A stretch of 58,004 nucleotides of DNA, taken from assembly GCA_040756415.1 (NCBI GenBank), contig JBFLYZ010000019.1:1-58004 (forward strand), written 5' to 3'. Source of the stretch: JBFLYZ01 sp040756415. Its GTDB lineage: Bacteria > Bacteroidota > Bacteroidia > JADZBD01. The notes beneath the pieces were generated by a model, which was not told where the DNA came from, did not search any database, and was given only the letters and a program-made list of their open reading frames with translations. The position numbers and the translations under genes are program-made. Each line of letters opens with the position of its first letter. Within the stretch, counting starts at the first letter, position 1. Positions 7,946-16,370 of this stretch are shown one piece after another.

Positions 7946-9817
7946 TTATTGTTCAGGCGCCTCTTTATTGTCGTAAGCCCCTGCAGGATAGATCAGGAAC
8001 AGCACTTCAAAATCATCAAGGTAGATCAGGGTCCCGTCATGCGACAGAACATACACCGTAACAATATCATCGGGAGTTACTAATTCAGGTATTTTGATAC
8101 GTGCGGTCATAGACGACCACTTCCTGTTGCTTTGTACAAGTCTGTTCAGCTTGAACGTGTTCCAACTATAGGATTTACCCCCGCTCTCGAAACTGATCAC
8201 CAGGTCGGCATCTGAATCCCAGTCGGTCGTCCACGCCATGATATTGGCTCTTACATAAGCTTCTTTCACCGTATCTGGAACCACATCTCTTATACGCTTG
8301 GCAAAGGTCACGCTCTTTTTGTTCTTGCCATTCACCATTGAGGAGTATTTGCCGGAATACGAGTTTTCCGTGCTAAGGGTATGCATATCCCACCATTCGT
8401 AACCCGGATCGAAATCATTGAAAAACCGTATCCGGTCCTTTAACGACCATTCATCAGGAATAAAGGCGTTGGGCGTAAACATACCGATATACTTATCATC
8501 GGTACGAAGGAATATCTTCCAGTATTTTTCCATGGTCATACCGTCCCAGGGCAATATCAAGCGATATTTCTGATAGGTCTGAACCTGGCAAAGCAGCACT
8601 ACAAAACCAAGAATAGGTGCAAAAAGACAAAGCAGCCAGCGCCTGCCGGCTATCCGCTTCAGCAACAAAGCCAGAAGCAGGGCGAACAAGGAATAATATT
8701 CCACAAAAGCACGCTGGCCAAAACTACCTCCGTAGAACCACATCCACCAGGAAGCGATCACCCATACCATTACGAACAGGAGCAACAGCATGGAAAAGAA
8801 CTCGAAACGGCTTCTGTGCCAGAGCGGGACCAGTCCGAGGAGAGCCACCAGCGCCAAAGGAGTATAAACAAAAAAGCCCTTACGGTAGCTGAACAGCACG
8901 TTCATGATCTCCGGCTGGGTGAAGTTAAACCCTTCTTCGCCATACGACCAGATGAAGAACCTTCCGCTCTGGAAATAATAGAGCAGGATCTGCACCGATA
9001 AGATGGCTAAACAACCCGCAAGGGAGAACACGATCAGCCGAGCATTGCGGAAGAAGCGGATCATCCCATCACGGAATACAGGAAAGCTGCCCGCTATCAG
9101 TGGAGCCGCGAGCAGAATGATCCCGTTAGAAGGGCGGATCAAAACAACCAGGGCCAGCAGCCATGCACTCCACAGGAAACAGCGGTCCTGTTTCATGACC
9201 AGGGCCTGGCGAAGGTAATACAGGAACGCGGCCATGACGCCAAAAGAATACACATGCGAGATGCTGGCCTCAAAAACGGAATAGTAAAGAAGGTTGGTGC
9301 CGAAAAAGATCAGCAACAAGGTAAAAGAGGCAAGGATCTCACTGACGTAGAACAGGAGCAGCCTCCGGGTAAACAGGAGCCCAATAACCAGGTAAAATAC
9401 CGCTCCGATACTTACTCCGTGCTGGAACAACTGCGAATACCCATCCAGGTCATATCCGAAAAACCAGCTCAGCAAAAAGGCCAGAAGGAAAAACGGAAGG
9501 AGCAGCAGGGCTTCGCCAGCAAAATATTTGTTCACTCTCTTTCCATCGATCTCATTACAGAAAAAAGGGCCTTCATTCGAGCCGTGGTATTTTTTTTCAT
9601 TTTCATAGGAGAAACTGTATTGAAGGTCCTGATAAATAAAAATGGCGGGCAGGTAGGCGTAATATCCTTTACCATCACTGGCTATGGTGTCCTTCCAGAA
9701 GCCATCCTTCACGCGTTCGTCCAGGAGAAGGAACAGGCAGGCGATGGCACATAGACAGATAGCCGCGCGTGATGGATATTTTCTGATGGCTGATAGCATG
9801 CGGCCTGCAATACGCAT
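7946..9817 (-). CDS. GT-C type membrane glycosyltransferase with C-terminal beta domain
   Basis: A 623-aa protein with about 11-12 membrane helices in residues 15-420, then an extracytoplasmic C-terminal region. The first loop after helix 1 includes a DSKGYYAYLP-like segment (seen as SDGKGYYAYLPAIF), typical of GT39-like enzymes. The last roughly 140 residues (from STENSYSGKYSSMV) look like a beta-sandwich, with ADLVISFESGGKSYSW and a closing IYLDDFEVLF strand; a similar tail occurs in the gene at 13070-14974. It is the last gene of the minus-strand glycan cluster, 26 bp downstream of the previous one. Likely role: transfer of sugars from lipid-linked donors in surface glycan assembly; inferred from fold only. 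Confidence 0.7.
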   Translation of the reverse strand: MRIAGRMLSAIRKYPSRAAICLCAIACLFLLLDERVKDGFWKDTIASDGKGYYAYLPAIFIYQDLQYSFSYENEKKYHGSNEGPFFCNEIDGKRVNKYFAGEALLLLPFFLLAFLLSWFFGYDLDGYSQLFQHGVSIGAVFYLVIGLLFTRRLLLFYVSEILASFTLLLIFFGTNLLYYSVFEASISHVYSFGVMAAFLYYLRQALVMKQDRCFLWSAWLLALVVLIRPSNGIILLAAPLIAGSFPVFRDGMIRFFRNARLIVFSLAGCLAILSVQILLYYFQSGRFFIWSYGEEGFNFTQPEIMNVLFSYRKGFFVYTPLALVALLGLVPLWHRSRFEFFSMLLLLFVMVWVIASWWMWFYGGSFGQRAFVEYYSLFALLLALLLKRIAGRRWLLCLFAPILGFVVLLCQVQTYQKYRLILPWDGMTMEKYWKIFLRTDDKYIGMFTPNAFIPDEWSLKDRIRFFNDFDPGYEWWDMHTLSTENSYSGKYSSMVNGKNKKSVTFAKRIRDVVPDTVKEAYVRANIMAWTTDWDSDADLVISFESGGKSYSWNTFKLNRLVQSNRKWSSMTARIKIPELVTPDDIVTVYVLSHDGTLIYLDDFEVLFLIYPAGAYDNKEAPEQ

Positions 9818-9843
9818 AGATCAGGAGAAGTGCTTTATCATTA

Positions 9844-11478
9844 CTATTTTCGCTTGTATAATATGGCTGCTTCATAAGGAGATGCCGCCACCCGTTCAAA
9901 ATCCGTACTCAGCCTCTTCAGTATCCTTTGGGTGCAGGAATCCTGTATCTCTTTCCGGTAACGCCACAGCAGCACGTAGTCCACCCTTCCCGGTGTCTCC
10001 CGCTCATACCGCTCGATATCCGGACAGGGAGGATACAGGTGCATGGGCATGGTGGTATAGGGGTAGGTCTGCGGCTGCCACAGAACCGTAAAGCATTTGT
10101 TTGCTGCCTCGTAGTTCTCAAAAATAACGAGGTTCTTATCGGCACCCAGGTAATTAGAAAAATGACTGTGCATCCAGTTGTCGGAATAGTTCAGCGGAAG
10201 CAAGGTGCTGTTGGGCTTGATCTTGTCCGACACCGCATGCAGCTCAACCGCATCATTGCTTAGTTTGACAGATTCGGAATAGAGATATTTGATATGGCCA
10301 AAGTTGATCCAGAGCATGGCTACCATGGCCAGCAGACCTATCCACCGGTTCACCTCCTGCGAGGCGATCCAAACGATGAGCATCAGGAAGAACAGCATGC
10401 AGATGCGTACGGATATATACCCTCCTACGCCCCGCGTATCCGGGAGAACGAAATAAAGCACTATCATAAGTCCGGAGACCAGCAGCCATACATCGTTGCG
10501 CGAAACCCTTCTGCGCAGCGCATCTGAAAAGAGCAACAGGCCGCTGTTCTCCCTGCGCATCCAAAGGCGGAATAGCTTGGCCACGACCAATGCTGCGCAA
10601 AGTCCGAATAACAGGTAGAACAGCTTCACGGTATAGCCCGTTTCCATTTCCAGATTGAGCGAAATGAGCGGCCGTACGATCTTGATCCATCTGATCAGTT
10701 CATCGACCGAAAGCCTGCTGCCCGCTTCTTCAACCGGACTTTTGAGCAGAAATGCGACCGTGAGCGCCAGCGCAGGCAAAGCACCGGCAAAGGCGACCTG
10801 TGATTTTTTGAAGAAGGCCCTCAGGTACCATTGGCCGCTTGAAAATCGCTCGAAGAACAGGCTCCAGATGATGATAGCCGCAATAATGACACAGGAGATT
10901 ACAAACAGAAAGATATGGCTGAAGTACAGCAGGAGCAGAAGCAGGGAAAAGAGCAGGACTCCCGGAAAGGCACGATGGTTCTCTATCCTGATCCAGCAGG
11001 TAAGGGCCAGGAACAGGAGCGGCAGGCCGAGGCAGAAGTTATAAAAACCCAGGTAAAAGACAAAGCTGTAAATGAATGGGAATATCAGATAATCAGTGAA
11101 GACGCCATGAGGATGTACGGTCTTTACCAGGAACCGAAACGACAGCGGAAGTCCCAGAATATACAGCGAAAGAATGAGCTTTTCTGCTGTGGCCGCGGAG
11201 GCAAAGGTGCCGAAAAAGGCAAGCAGGAAGTGGCCAGTCCAGTTAGGTTCGGGAAAAGTATTGAAATAATAATATTTTTCAAGGAAGGAAGTATCGCCCG
11301 CGAGCAATTCATAGGTCAGCCTGGCATTATACAGGTGTGCCGGCCCGTCAAGTGTGGGGAAAAAAGGCAGCAGCCACACAGGCAACAAATACGCAGCACA
11401 AAGCAACCAGAAGAAATAACGTTCGTGACGGGCAAACTTTCTTAATCCTTCAAGCAAAACGGAGGTCAGTATGCTCAT
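9844..11478 (-). CDS. Multi-spanning membrane protein, GT-C-like
   Basis: A 544-aa protein with about 11 membrane helices (residues 20-400) and a C-terminal extracytoplasmic part of about 130 residues containing HSHFSNYLGADKNLVIFENYE and a final YEAAILYKRK. The first loop PFFPTLDGPAHLYNARL carries a DGPAHLY motif like the D(G/E)xxH loops of GT-C glycosyltransferases and related uncharacterised Bacteroidota membrane proteins. It lies between two genes of the same apparent fold and begins 6 bp after the GT2 gene. I infer a role in glycan or glycolipid assembly at the inner membrane, without a known donor or acceptor. Confidence 0.65.
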   Translation of the reverse strand: MSILTSVLLEGLRKFARHERYFFWLLCAAYLLPVWLLPFFPTLDGPAHLYNARLTYELLAGDTSFLEKYYYFNTFPEPNWTGHFLLAFFGTFASAATAEKLILSLYILGLPLSFRFLVKTVHPHGVFTDYLIFPFIYSFVFYLGFYNFCLGLPLLFLALTCWIRIENHRAFPGVLLFSLLLLLLYFSHIFLFVISCVIIAAIIIWSLFFERFSSGQWYLRAFFKKSQVAFAGALPALALTVAFLLKSPVEEAGSRLSVDELIRWIKIVRPLISLNLEMETGYTVKLFYLLFGLCAALVVAKLFRLWMRRENSGLLLFSDALRRRVSRNDVWLLVSGLMIVLYFVLPDTRGVGGYISVRICMLFFLMLIVWIASQEVNRWIGLLAMVAMLWINFGHIKYLYSESVKLSNDAVELHAVSDKIKPNSTLLPLNYSDNWMHSHFSNYLGADKNLVIFENYEAANKCFTVLWQPQTYPYTTMPMHLYPPCPDIERYERETPGRVDYVLLWRYRKEIQDSCTQRILKRLSTDFERVAASPYEAAILYKRK

Positions 11479-11484
11479 CTTGCC

Positions 11485-12222
11485 TTATTTGCTCTTAAAG
11501 ACCTTTGGATAGAAATTATATTTCAGAATGCACCAGATGGCCCGGAACCCGTCCTTCCATCCTATTTTTTTACCTTCCTCGAAGGTGCGGCCGTAGTAGG
11601 AAATGCCCACCTCATAGATACGCACCCCGGGCACGCGCGCGATCTTGGCCGTTACTTCCGGTTCGAAACCGAACCTCCGCTCACGAAGGCTGATGCGCTG
11701 GATCATATCTGTTCGGAACAGCTTATAACAGGTCTCCATATCAGTCAGGTTGAGATTCGTGAACATGTTAGAAAGCGAAGTAAGAAACTTATTGCCGATC
11801 GTATGCCAGTAGAAAAGAATACGGTGCGCGTTACCGCCCACAAACCGCGATCCGTATACTACATCGGCTACCCCTTCCAGTACCGGCCGGAGCAGCAAGT
11901 TGTACTCATTAGGGTCGTACTCCAGATCAGCATCCTGGATGATCAGGTATTCGCCTGTAGCCAGCTCTATGCCTTTATGCAGAGCTGCGCCCTTGCCCTG
12001 GTTATACGGTTGGTTATGCAGCCGTAGATCGAGCTCTGGATGCCGGCTAACGTAGGTCTCGATTGCTTCGCGGGTCTTATCCCTCGAACAATCGTTCACG
12101 ATGATGATCTCTTTATGAATATCGTTCAGCAGCCGTACGGCCGCCACTTTATCCAGGATGAGATGAATGGTCTTTTCCTCGTTGTAAGCAGGAATAACGA
12201 TGGATAGTTTACTTAACTTCAT
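11485..12222 (-). CDS. Family 2 glycosyltransferase, DPM1-like
   Basis: A 245-aa soluble GT-A enzyme. I chose ATG 12222 because the family motif starts at once (KLSIVIPAYNEEKTI, residues 5-19); a longer frame would overlap the methyltransferase gene. The metal/nucleotide motif DAD is at 97-99 (QDADLEYDP), with VNDCSRD near residue 45 and ETCYKLFR in the acceptor region. It resembles dolichyl-phosphate mannose synthase without the C-terminal membrane helices of some homologues. Such an enzyme makes polyprenyl-phosphate-hexose from a nucleotide sugar, which is the donor the neighbouring GT-C proteins would use, so the operon forms a coherent donor-plus-transferase set. It starts 5 bp after the methyltransferase stop. 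Confidence 0.88.
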   Translation of the reverse strand: MKLSKLSIVIPAYNEEKTIHLILDKVAAVRLLNDIHKEIIIVNDCSRDKTREAIETYVSRHPELDLRLHNQPYNQGKGAALHKGIELATGEYLIIQDADLEYDPNEYNLLLRPVLEGVADVVYGSRFVGGNAHRILFYWHTIGNKFLTSLSNMFTNLNLTDMETCYKLFRTDMIQRISLRERRFGFEPEVTAKIARVPGVRIYEVGISYYGRTFEEGKKIGWKDGFRAIWCILKYNFYPKVFKSK

Positions 12223-12227
12223 ACCGC

Positions 12228-12971
12228 TTATTTGGTGCCAATAGTGATGACCGAAAGCCCTATTTTCCTGAACAGGCACCGATCGATCAGGCGGGCTACC
12301 GGAACGATACGGTTATAGAACGACATCTGCGACCTGGGAATGACCTTGTTCTTCATTAAACGGCCCGAAACGAACCAGCCCAGAATGCCCAGCGCATTGA
12401 AATACATGGAACGCTTCACCTGAAGTCCGTTTTGGGTAAACAAGCCCTCGAGCTGTTTTTTCACATACCGTTTGTAATGGCACAATTCCTTGTCAAAACG
12501 ATTGTACAAAAACTGCCAAGCCGGTACCAGGATGATGAGCGTTCCTCCCGGCCTGAGCAAACGCGAGGCATTTGCAAGGGCCAAGTTATCATTCTCGATG
12601 TGCTCGACCACGTTCAGGGCAAACACTGTATCAAACCTCTCCAGGAGATGGGCGTATCGCGTGCCAAACTCGGGGTGAACCAGGTCTAGCTGTTCTATGC
12701 CCAACAGGGTGCTGTTGCCCTTGAAATTCTTTTGCAAAATATCGCAATAATTACCCCTGACGTCTGTGAGAAAAATGGGATGCTTATCCCTCAGGAAAAA
12801 ACCCGAGATATTTCCTATTCCGCTGCCCACTTCCAGTATATTGCCGCTGCAATACGGACGAATAGTGCGATACATCCACCCATTGAATTTATCGGCAGCC
12901 TCGATGGCATCCAGGGTTTCATGTCCCTCGGCATCCACTTGTTTGAATTCGAACTTGCTTGTTACGTTCAT
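12228..12971 (-). CDS. Class I SAM-dependent methyltransferase
   Basis: A 247-aa Rossmann-fold methyltransferase. Motif I is ILEVGSGIGN at about residues 45-54, followed by the acidic strand-2 motif LTDVRG and the post-motif stretch FDTVFALNVVEHIENDNLAL, typical of UbiE/UbiG-like enzymes (Methyltransf_11/23). ATG 12971 is preferred over an in-frame TTG at 12986. A hydrophobic stretch near the end (YFNALGILGWFVSGRLM) may bind a lipid acceptor or the membrane. Its position directly before the DPM1-like gene suggests that the substrate is a lipid-linked sugar intermediate; this is inference. Confidence 0.85.
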   Translation of the reverse strand: MNVTSKFEFKQVDAEGHETLDAIEAADKFNGWMYRTIRPYCSGNILEVGSGIGNISGFFLRDKHPIFLTDVRGNYCDILQKNFKGNSTLLGIEQLDLVHPEFGTRYAHLLERFDTVFALNVVEHIENDNLALANASRLLRPGGTLIILVPAWQFLYNRFDKELCHYKRYVKKQLEGLFTQNGLQVKRSMYFNALGILGWFVSGRLMKNKVIPRSQMSFYNRIVPVARLIDRCLFRKIGLSVITIGTK

Positions 12972-13069
12972 ATGTATACGCGGCAACGAACCGGAAAACT
13001 CAAAAATACACTTTTTGCCCGTCTTCCGTGATGCGGGCTTGCCGCGGAAAAGCGCAAGTACGCTGACCC

Positions 13070-14974
13070 CTAAAACGAACAGTTAAGTATCCTGGTGTCC
13101 AGGTTATCGATCAGCACAGGCGTATCACCCAGGTTCCAGAGATAGATCTTCATCCGGTCCCCCCCGGCCGTTTCGCCCGGAAAGATACGGGTCAGCTTTA
13201 CTGGGGACCATCCGGAAGGATCGGGCCAAAAATCTTTGAGGTGAAGGCTCTGCCAGGAGTAAATAGCTCCATCCGGCCGCTCGAATGAAACCACTATCGC
13301 GGCATCATAAACCGGCTCAAGCGGCCTTACGACAGCAGTGAACGAAGCGAGCATGTGCTTTCCGGCCAGCGAATCGGTGATCACATATTCGCTGCCAATG
13401 CTGTAACGGAACAAGGTGTCGGTTATGCACGATGAAGTGCCGCTGCCGAACGATGATTTGTAAATGCTGGCTCCTTCAACTCCTTCGAAATCGTTCGCAA
13501 GCACCGCAATCTCGCTACACACCGGAGACAGGCCGTTCTCATAAAGCACGTTCCCCGTGCGCTCAAAATTGAACAGCATCCGTGCCCGGAAGGCAGCGGG
13601 AACGGACCGCGTATGTTTATAAAACAGAAAATAGTCGTTCAGCGAGTCGGCCGGTTCGGTACGAACATAATTGAGCCAGTACAGGCTATCCTTTACGCGG
13701 TAGAAATTGATGCCCGGCTCAAAAACAAAATCGATGCCCATGGTTAGGGTGGTGCGTTCAGGCGGTATCGTTTTCCTTTTCTCGGCCAGTATCCTGACCG
13801 CATCTTTTGTATCCGAATCGGGTATCCATTGAAGGAGATAGCGCAGGTTAAAACTGAAAGCAAAGTGAAGGATCGACAGGAAGGCCAATCCTCCCAGGAA
13901 GTATCTGCCGGCCCTTGCAGTCCACAACTGCTCAACGATCAGCGTCAGGACCAAGATGCACAAGGGCGCAAAGAAAAGGGCTGTTCTGTCCAGCAGGTAT
14001 TTGGTCTGCAGCAAGTGATGCTGCACTACGGTAGAAAGCGCGCATCCCAGTGTGATCAGCAAAATGGCCAGAAAAAAGTTGGTTTCGGCTCCGCGGAAGC
14101 CTCTGTATTGGCGTATCATCAGCCAGGGCAGGCCAATGGCCACTCCACCGGCCATCAGGATGATGAGCGGCAGCTTGAGCACCATAGCATACGAGCGATC
14201 GTATAGCATCGCTGCGCCAAGCGAATGCATGGTGTCGTTCCAGAAATCCCTTTCGCCTCCGTAAAAGAAAGTACCCGCATCCCTGATCCGGAATACGTAA
14301 GGCAAATAAGCCCAGAGAAGCAGGCCTGTACACAGTATAACGATCACAGCCATATGACCCGCTACCGTCCATTTCTTACGGGAGGCAGCATGAATGAGGC
14401 CAATGAGCAGTATCACCCCTGACAATACGACCAGGAAATTAAGCATGCTGATGTTCGCTATACTGGCCATAGCAATGCATACAAGCGATCCGGCTGCATG
14501 AGCCCAACCCCCGCTTTTGCAATACTGCAGCAGGAAATAGAGACTGGCCATCATCAGCCCCATGGAAATACCGTATCCCCGGCCTGCCGAAAAGAAATCA
14601 AGCAGAAACGGATTCATGTTGAGCAGCAGGAACGAAGCAACAAGTATAATGGATGAACGGGACCCGCGGACGACCAGGTAAGAAAAGAACAGGTATACAA
14701 GGTGAAACATGAGGTTGGGAAGGCGTATTACAAACTCGCTGAGTCCAAAAAGGGAAACAGCGATCTTCATCAGCCAGGTGTTAAGCAAGTGGTTGTTGCC
14801 GGCCATGTAATTGAATTCCGAGGGCACCCAAAAATCCCTGCGCGCAAATTCCAGGTAGCTGTAGGCCTCATCGTAAGTGATCGACATCAGGTACGCGCGC
14901 AGGGCAGTGTACAGAAAAAGGAACGACCCGGCTAAAAACAGGATCAGCCGGGTCGTTTTGTCCGGATAGGTCAT
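13070..14974 (-). CDS. GT-C type membrane glycosyltransferase with C-terminal beta domain
   Basis: A 634-aa protein beginning ATG 14974, 7 bp after the scoB stop. About 11-12 helices cover residues 8-370. The first loop TYDEAYSYLEFARRD contains the acidic DEAYSY motif common in GT39 (PMT_2-like) transferases. The last 140 residues (from YSIGSEYVITDS) are predicted extracytoplasmic beta strands, with AAIVVSFERPDGAIYSW and PVLIDNLDTRIL, closely patterned on the tail of the protein encoded at 7946-9817. It likely transfers sugar from a polyprenyl-phosphate donor outside the inner membrane. It is the first glycan gene after the CoA transferase genes, and the cluster may be read through from them. 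Confidence 0.7.
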   Translation of the reverse strand: MTYPDKTTRLILFLAGSFLFLYTALRAYLMSITYDEAYSYLEFARRDFWVPSEFNYMAGNNHLLNTWLMKIAVSLFGLSEFVIRLPNLMFHLVYLFFSYLVVRGSRSSIILVASFLLLNMNPFLLDFFSAGRGYGISMGLMMASLYFLLQYCKSGGWAHAAGSLVCIAMASIANISMLNFLVVLSGVILLIGLIHAASRKKWTVAGHMAVIVILCTGLLLWAYLPYVFRIRDAGTFFYGGERDFWNDTMHSLGAAMLYDRSYAMVLKLPLIILMAGGVAIGLPWLMIRQYRGFRGAETNFFLAILLITLGCALSTVVQHHLLQTKYLLDRTALFFAPLCILVLTLIVEQLWTARAGRYFLGGLAFLSILHFAFSFNLRYLLQWIPDSDTKDAVRILAEKRKTIPPERTTLTMGIDFVFEPGINFYRVKDSLYWLNYVRTEPADSLNDYFLFYKHTRSVPAAFRARMLFNFERTGNVLYENGLSPVCSEIAVLANDFEGVEGASIYKSSFGSGTSSCITDTLFRYSIGSEYVITDSLAGKHMLASFTAVVRPLEPVYDAAIVVSFERPDGAIYSWQSLHLKDFWPDPSGWSPVKLTRIFPGETAGGDRMKIYLWNLGDTPVLIDNLDTRILNCSF

Positions 14975-14981
14975 ACAGATC

Positions 14982-15641
14982 TCAGTCGAGCTTCATTTCG
15001 GGAATATCGCCTTCAATGACCAGCTTGCCTGCCGTTGATTTCTTGATGTGTTCGACCGTCACGCCAGGGGCGCGTTCTTTCAGCACGAAGCCCCCCTGGG
15101 GATGAATGTCGTAAACGCCCAGCTCCGTGACGATCTTCTTGATGCACTTTAATCCCGTAATGGGCAAGGTACATTTAGGCAGCAGCTTCGATTCGCCCGC
15201 CTTGTTTACCTGCTGCATGGCCACAATGATATTTTTTGCCGAAGCCACCAGGTCCATGGCCCCGCCCATGCCTTTTACCATTTTACCGGGTATCTTCCAG
15301 TTGGCAATATCGCCCTGCTCGCTCACCTCCATGGCGCCCAAAATGGTCAGGTCCACCTTCTGTGCGCGTATCATGCCGAAGCTCATGGCCGAGTCGAATA
15401 TGGCTGCGCCCGGGAGCAGGGTAACCGTTTGCTTGCCCGCGTTGATGAGATCGGGGTCTTCTTCCCCTTCATAGGGGAAAGGACCCATTCCCAGGATGCC
15501 GTTTTCGGATTGCAATACCACGTTCACGCCTTTGGGAATATAGTTCGCACAAAGCGTGGGAATTCCTATTCCCAGGTTGACATAATATCCGTCTTTTATT
15601 TCTTTTGCGATGCGTTTCGCGATTCCGTCTTTATCAAGCAT
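14982..15641 (-). CDS. scoB: 3-oxoacid CoA-transferase subunit B
   Basis: A 219-aa beta subunit of succinyl-CoA:3-ketoacid (or acetoacetate) CoA-transferase. The catalytic glutamate is Glu46 in SENGILG, the residue that forms the glutamyl-CoA thioester. NLGIGIPT (22-29) and GAMEVSEQGDIANW are also characteristic. Its partner scoA lies 12 bp upstream on the same strand, and both subunits have normal length. The complex moves CoA between acetoacetate or related acids and succinyl-CoA in ketone and fatty acid metabolism. Which acid pair is used cannot be told from the sequence; atoA-like use is possible. Confidence 0.93.
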   Translation of the reverse strand: MLDKDGIAKRIAKEIKDGYYVNLGIGIPTLCANYIPKGVNVVLQSENGILGMGPFPYEGEEDPDLINAGKQTVTLLPGAAIFDSAMSFGMIRAQKVDLTILGAMEVSEQGDIANWKIPGKMVKGMGGAMDLVASAKNIIVAMQQVNKAGESKLLPKCTLPITGLKCIKKIVTELGVYDIHPQGGFVLKERAPGVTVEHIKKSTAGKLVIEGDIPEMKLD

Positions 15642-15653
15642 AGAACCAGTTCT

Positions 15654-16364
15654 TTATTGTTTTTTCCTTACCGTACGCTGCTCAATTCGTTTTTCGTATT
15701 TGGCTCCCTGAAAAATACGATGTACATAAATTCCCGGCAGGTGTATCTCCTGCGGGTCCAGCTCTCCGGGCGCCACCAGCTCTTCCACCTCCGCTATAGT
15801 GATCTTGCCTGCCATGGCGACCAGGGGTGAAAAATTCCGGGCCGTAAGACGGAAGATGAGGTTACCCATGGTATCGCCTTTCCATGCCTTTACAATTGAA
15901 AAGTCAGGCTCAAAGGCGTATTCCATAAGATAATCCTTCTCTATGCCATTGAATTTGAATTTCCGTACTTCTTTCCCAACGGCCACCTCGGTGCCCACAC
16001 CGGCAGGCGTAAAGATGGCGGGCATGCCGTAGCCAGCGGCCATCAGCCGGGTGGCCAGGGTTCCCTGGGGGATCAGCTCCACCTCCAGCTCACCGCTGAG
16101 CATCTGCCGCTCGAACTCCGCGTTCTCGCCAACATACGAAGAGATCATTTTTTTGATCAGCCTTTTCTGAAGCAGCAGGCCCAGGCCAAAATCATCCACG
16201 CCCGCATTGTTCGAAATGCAGGTAAGGTTCTTTTTTCCCAGCTTTACCAGGGCAGCGATGCAGTTCTCCGGTATGCCGCACAGGCCAAATCCTCCGAGCG
16301 CAAGCGTCATTCCATCCTCTATGCCCTTAATGGCTTCATCTGCGTTTTTTACAACTTTATTCAT
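15654..16364 (-). CDS. scoA: 3-oxoacid CoA-transferase subunit A
   Basis: A 236-aa alpha subunit matching the SCOT/AtoD family: MTLALGGFGLCGIPENCI (residues 19-36) is the CoA-binding glycine-rich loop, followed by ISNNAGVDDFGLGLLL and FTPAGVGTEVAVGKE. It forms the heteromeric CoA-transferase with scoB, whose gene begins 12 bp downstream. It starts 6 bp after the stop of the penicillin-binding protein gene, so it is probably cotranscribed with cell-wall genes, an arrangement without an obvious metabolic reason. Confidence 0.93.
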   Translation of the reverse strand: MNKVVKNADEAIKGIEDGMTLALGGFGLCGIPENCIAALVKLGKKNLTCISNNAGVDDFGLGLLLQKRLIKKMISSYVGENAEFERQMLSGELEVELIPQGTLATRLMAAGYGMPAIFTPAGVGTEVAVGKEVRKFKFNGIEKDYLMEYAFEPDFSIVKAWKGDTMGNLIFRLTARNFSPLVAMAGKITIAEVEELVAPGELDPQEIHLPGIYVHRIFQGAKYEKRIEQRTVRKKQ

Positions 16365-16370
16365 TTTGTA

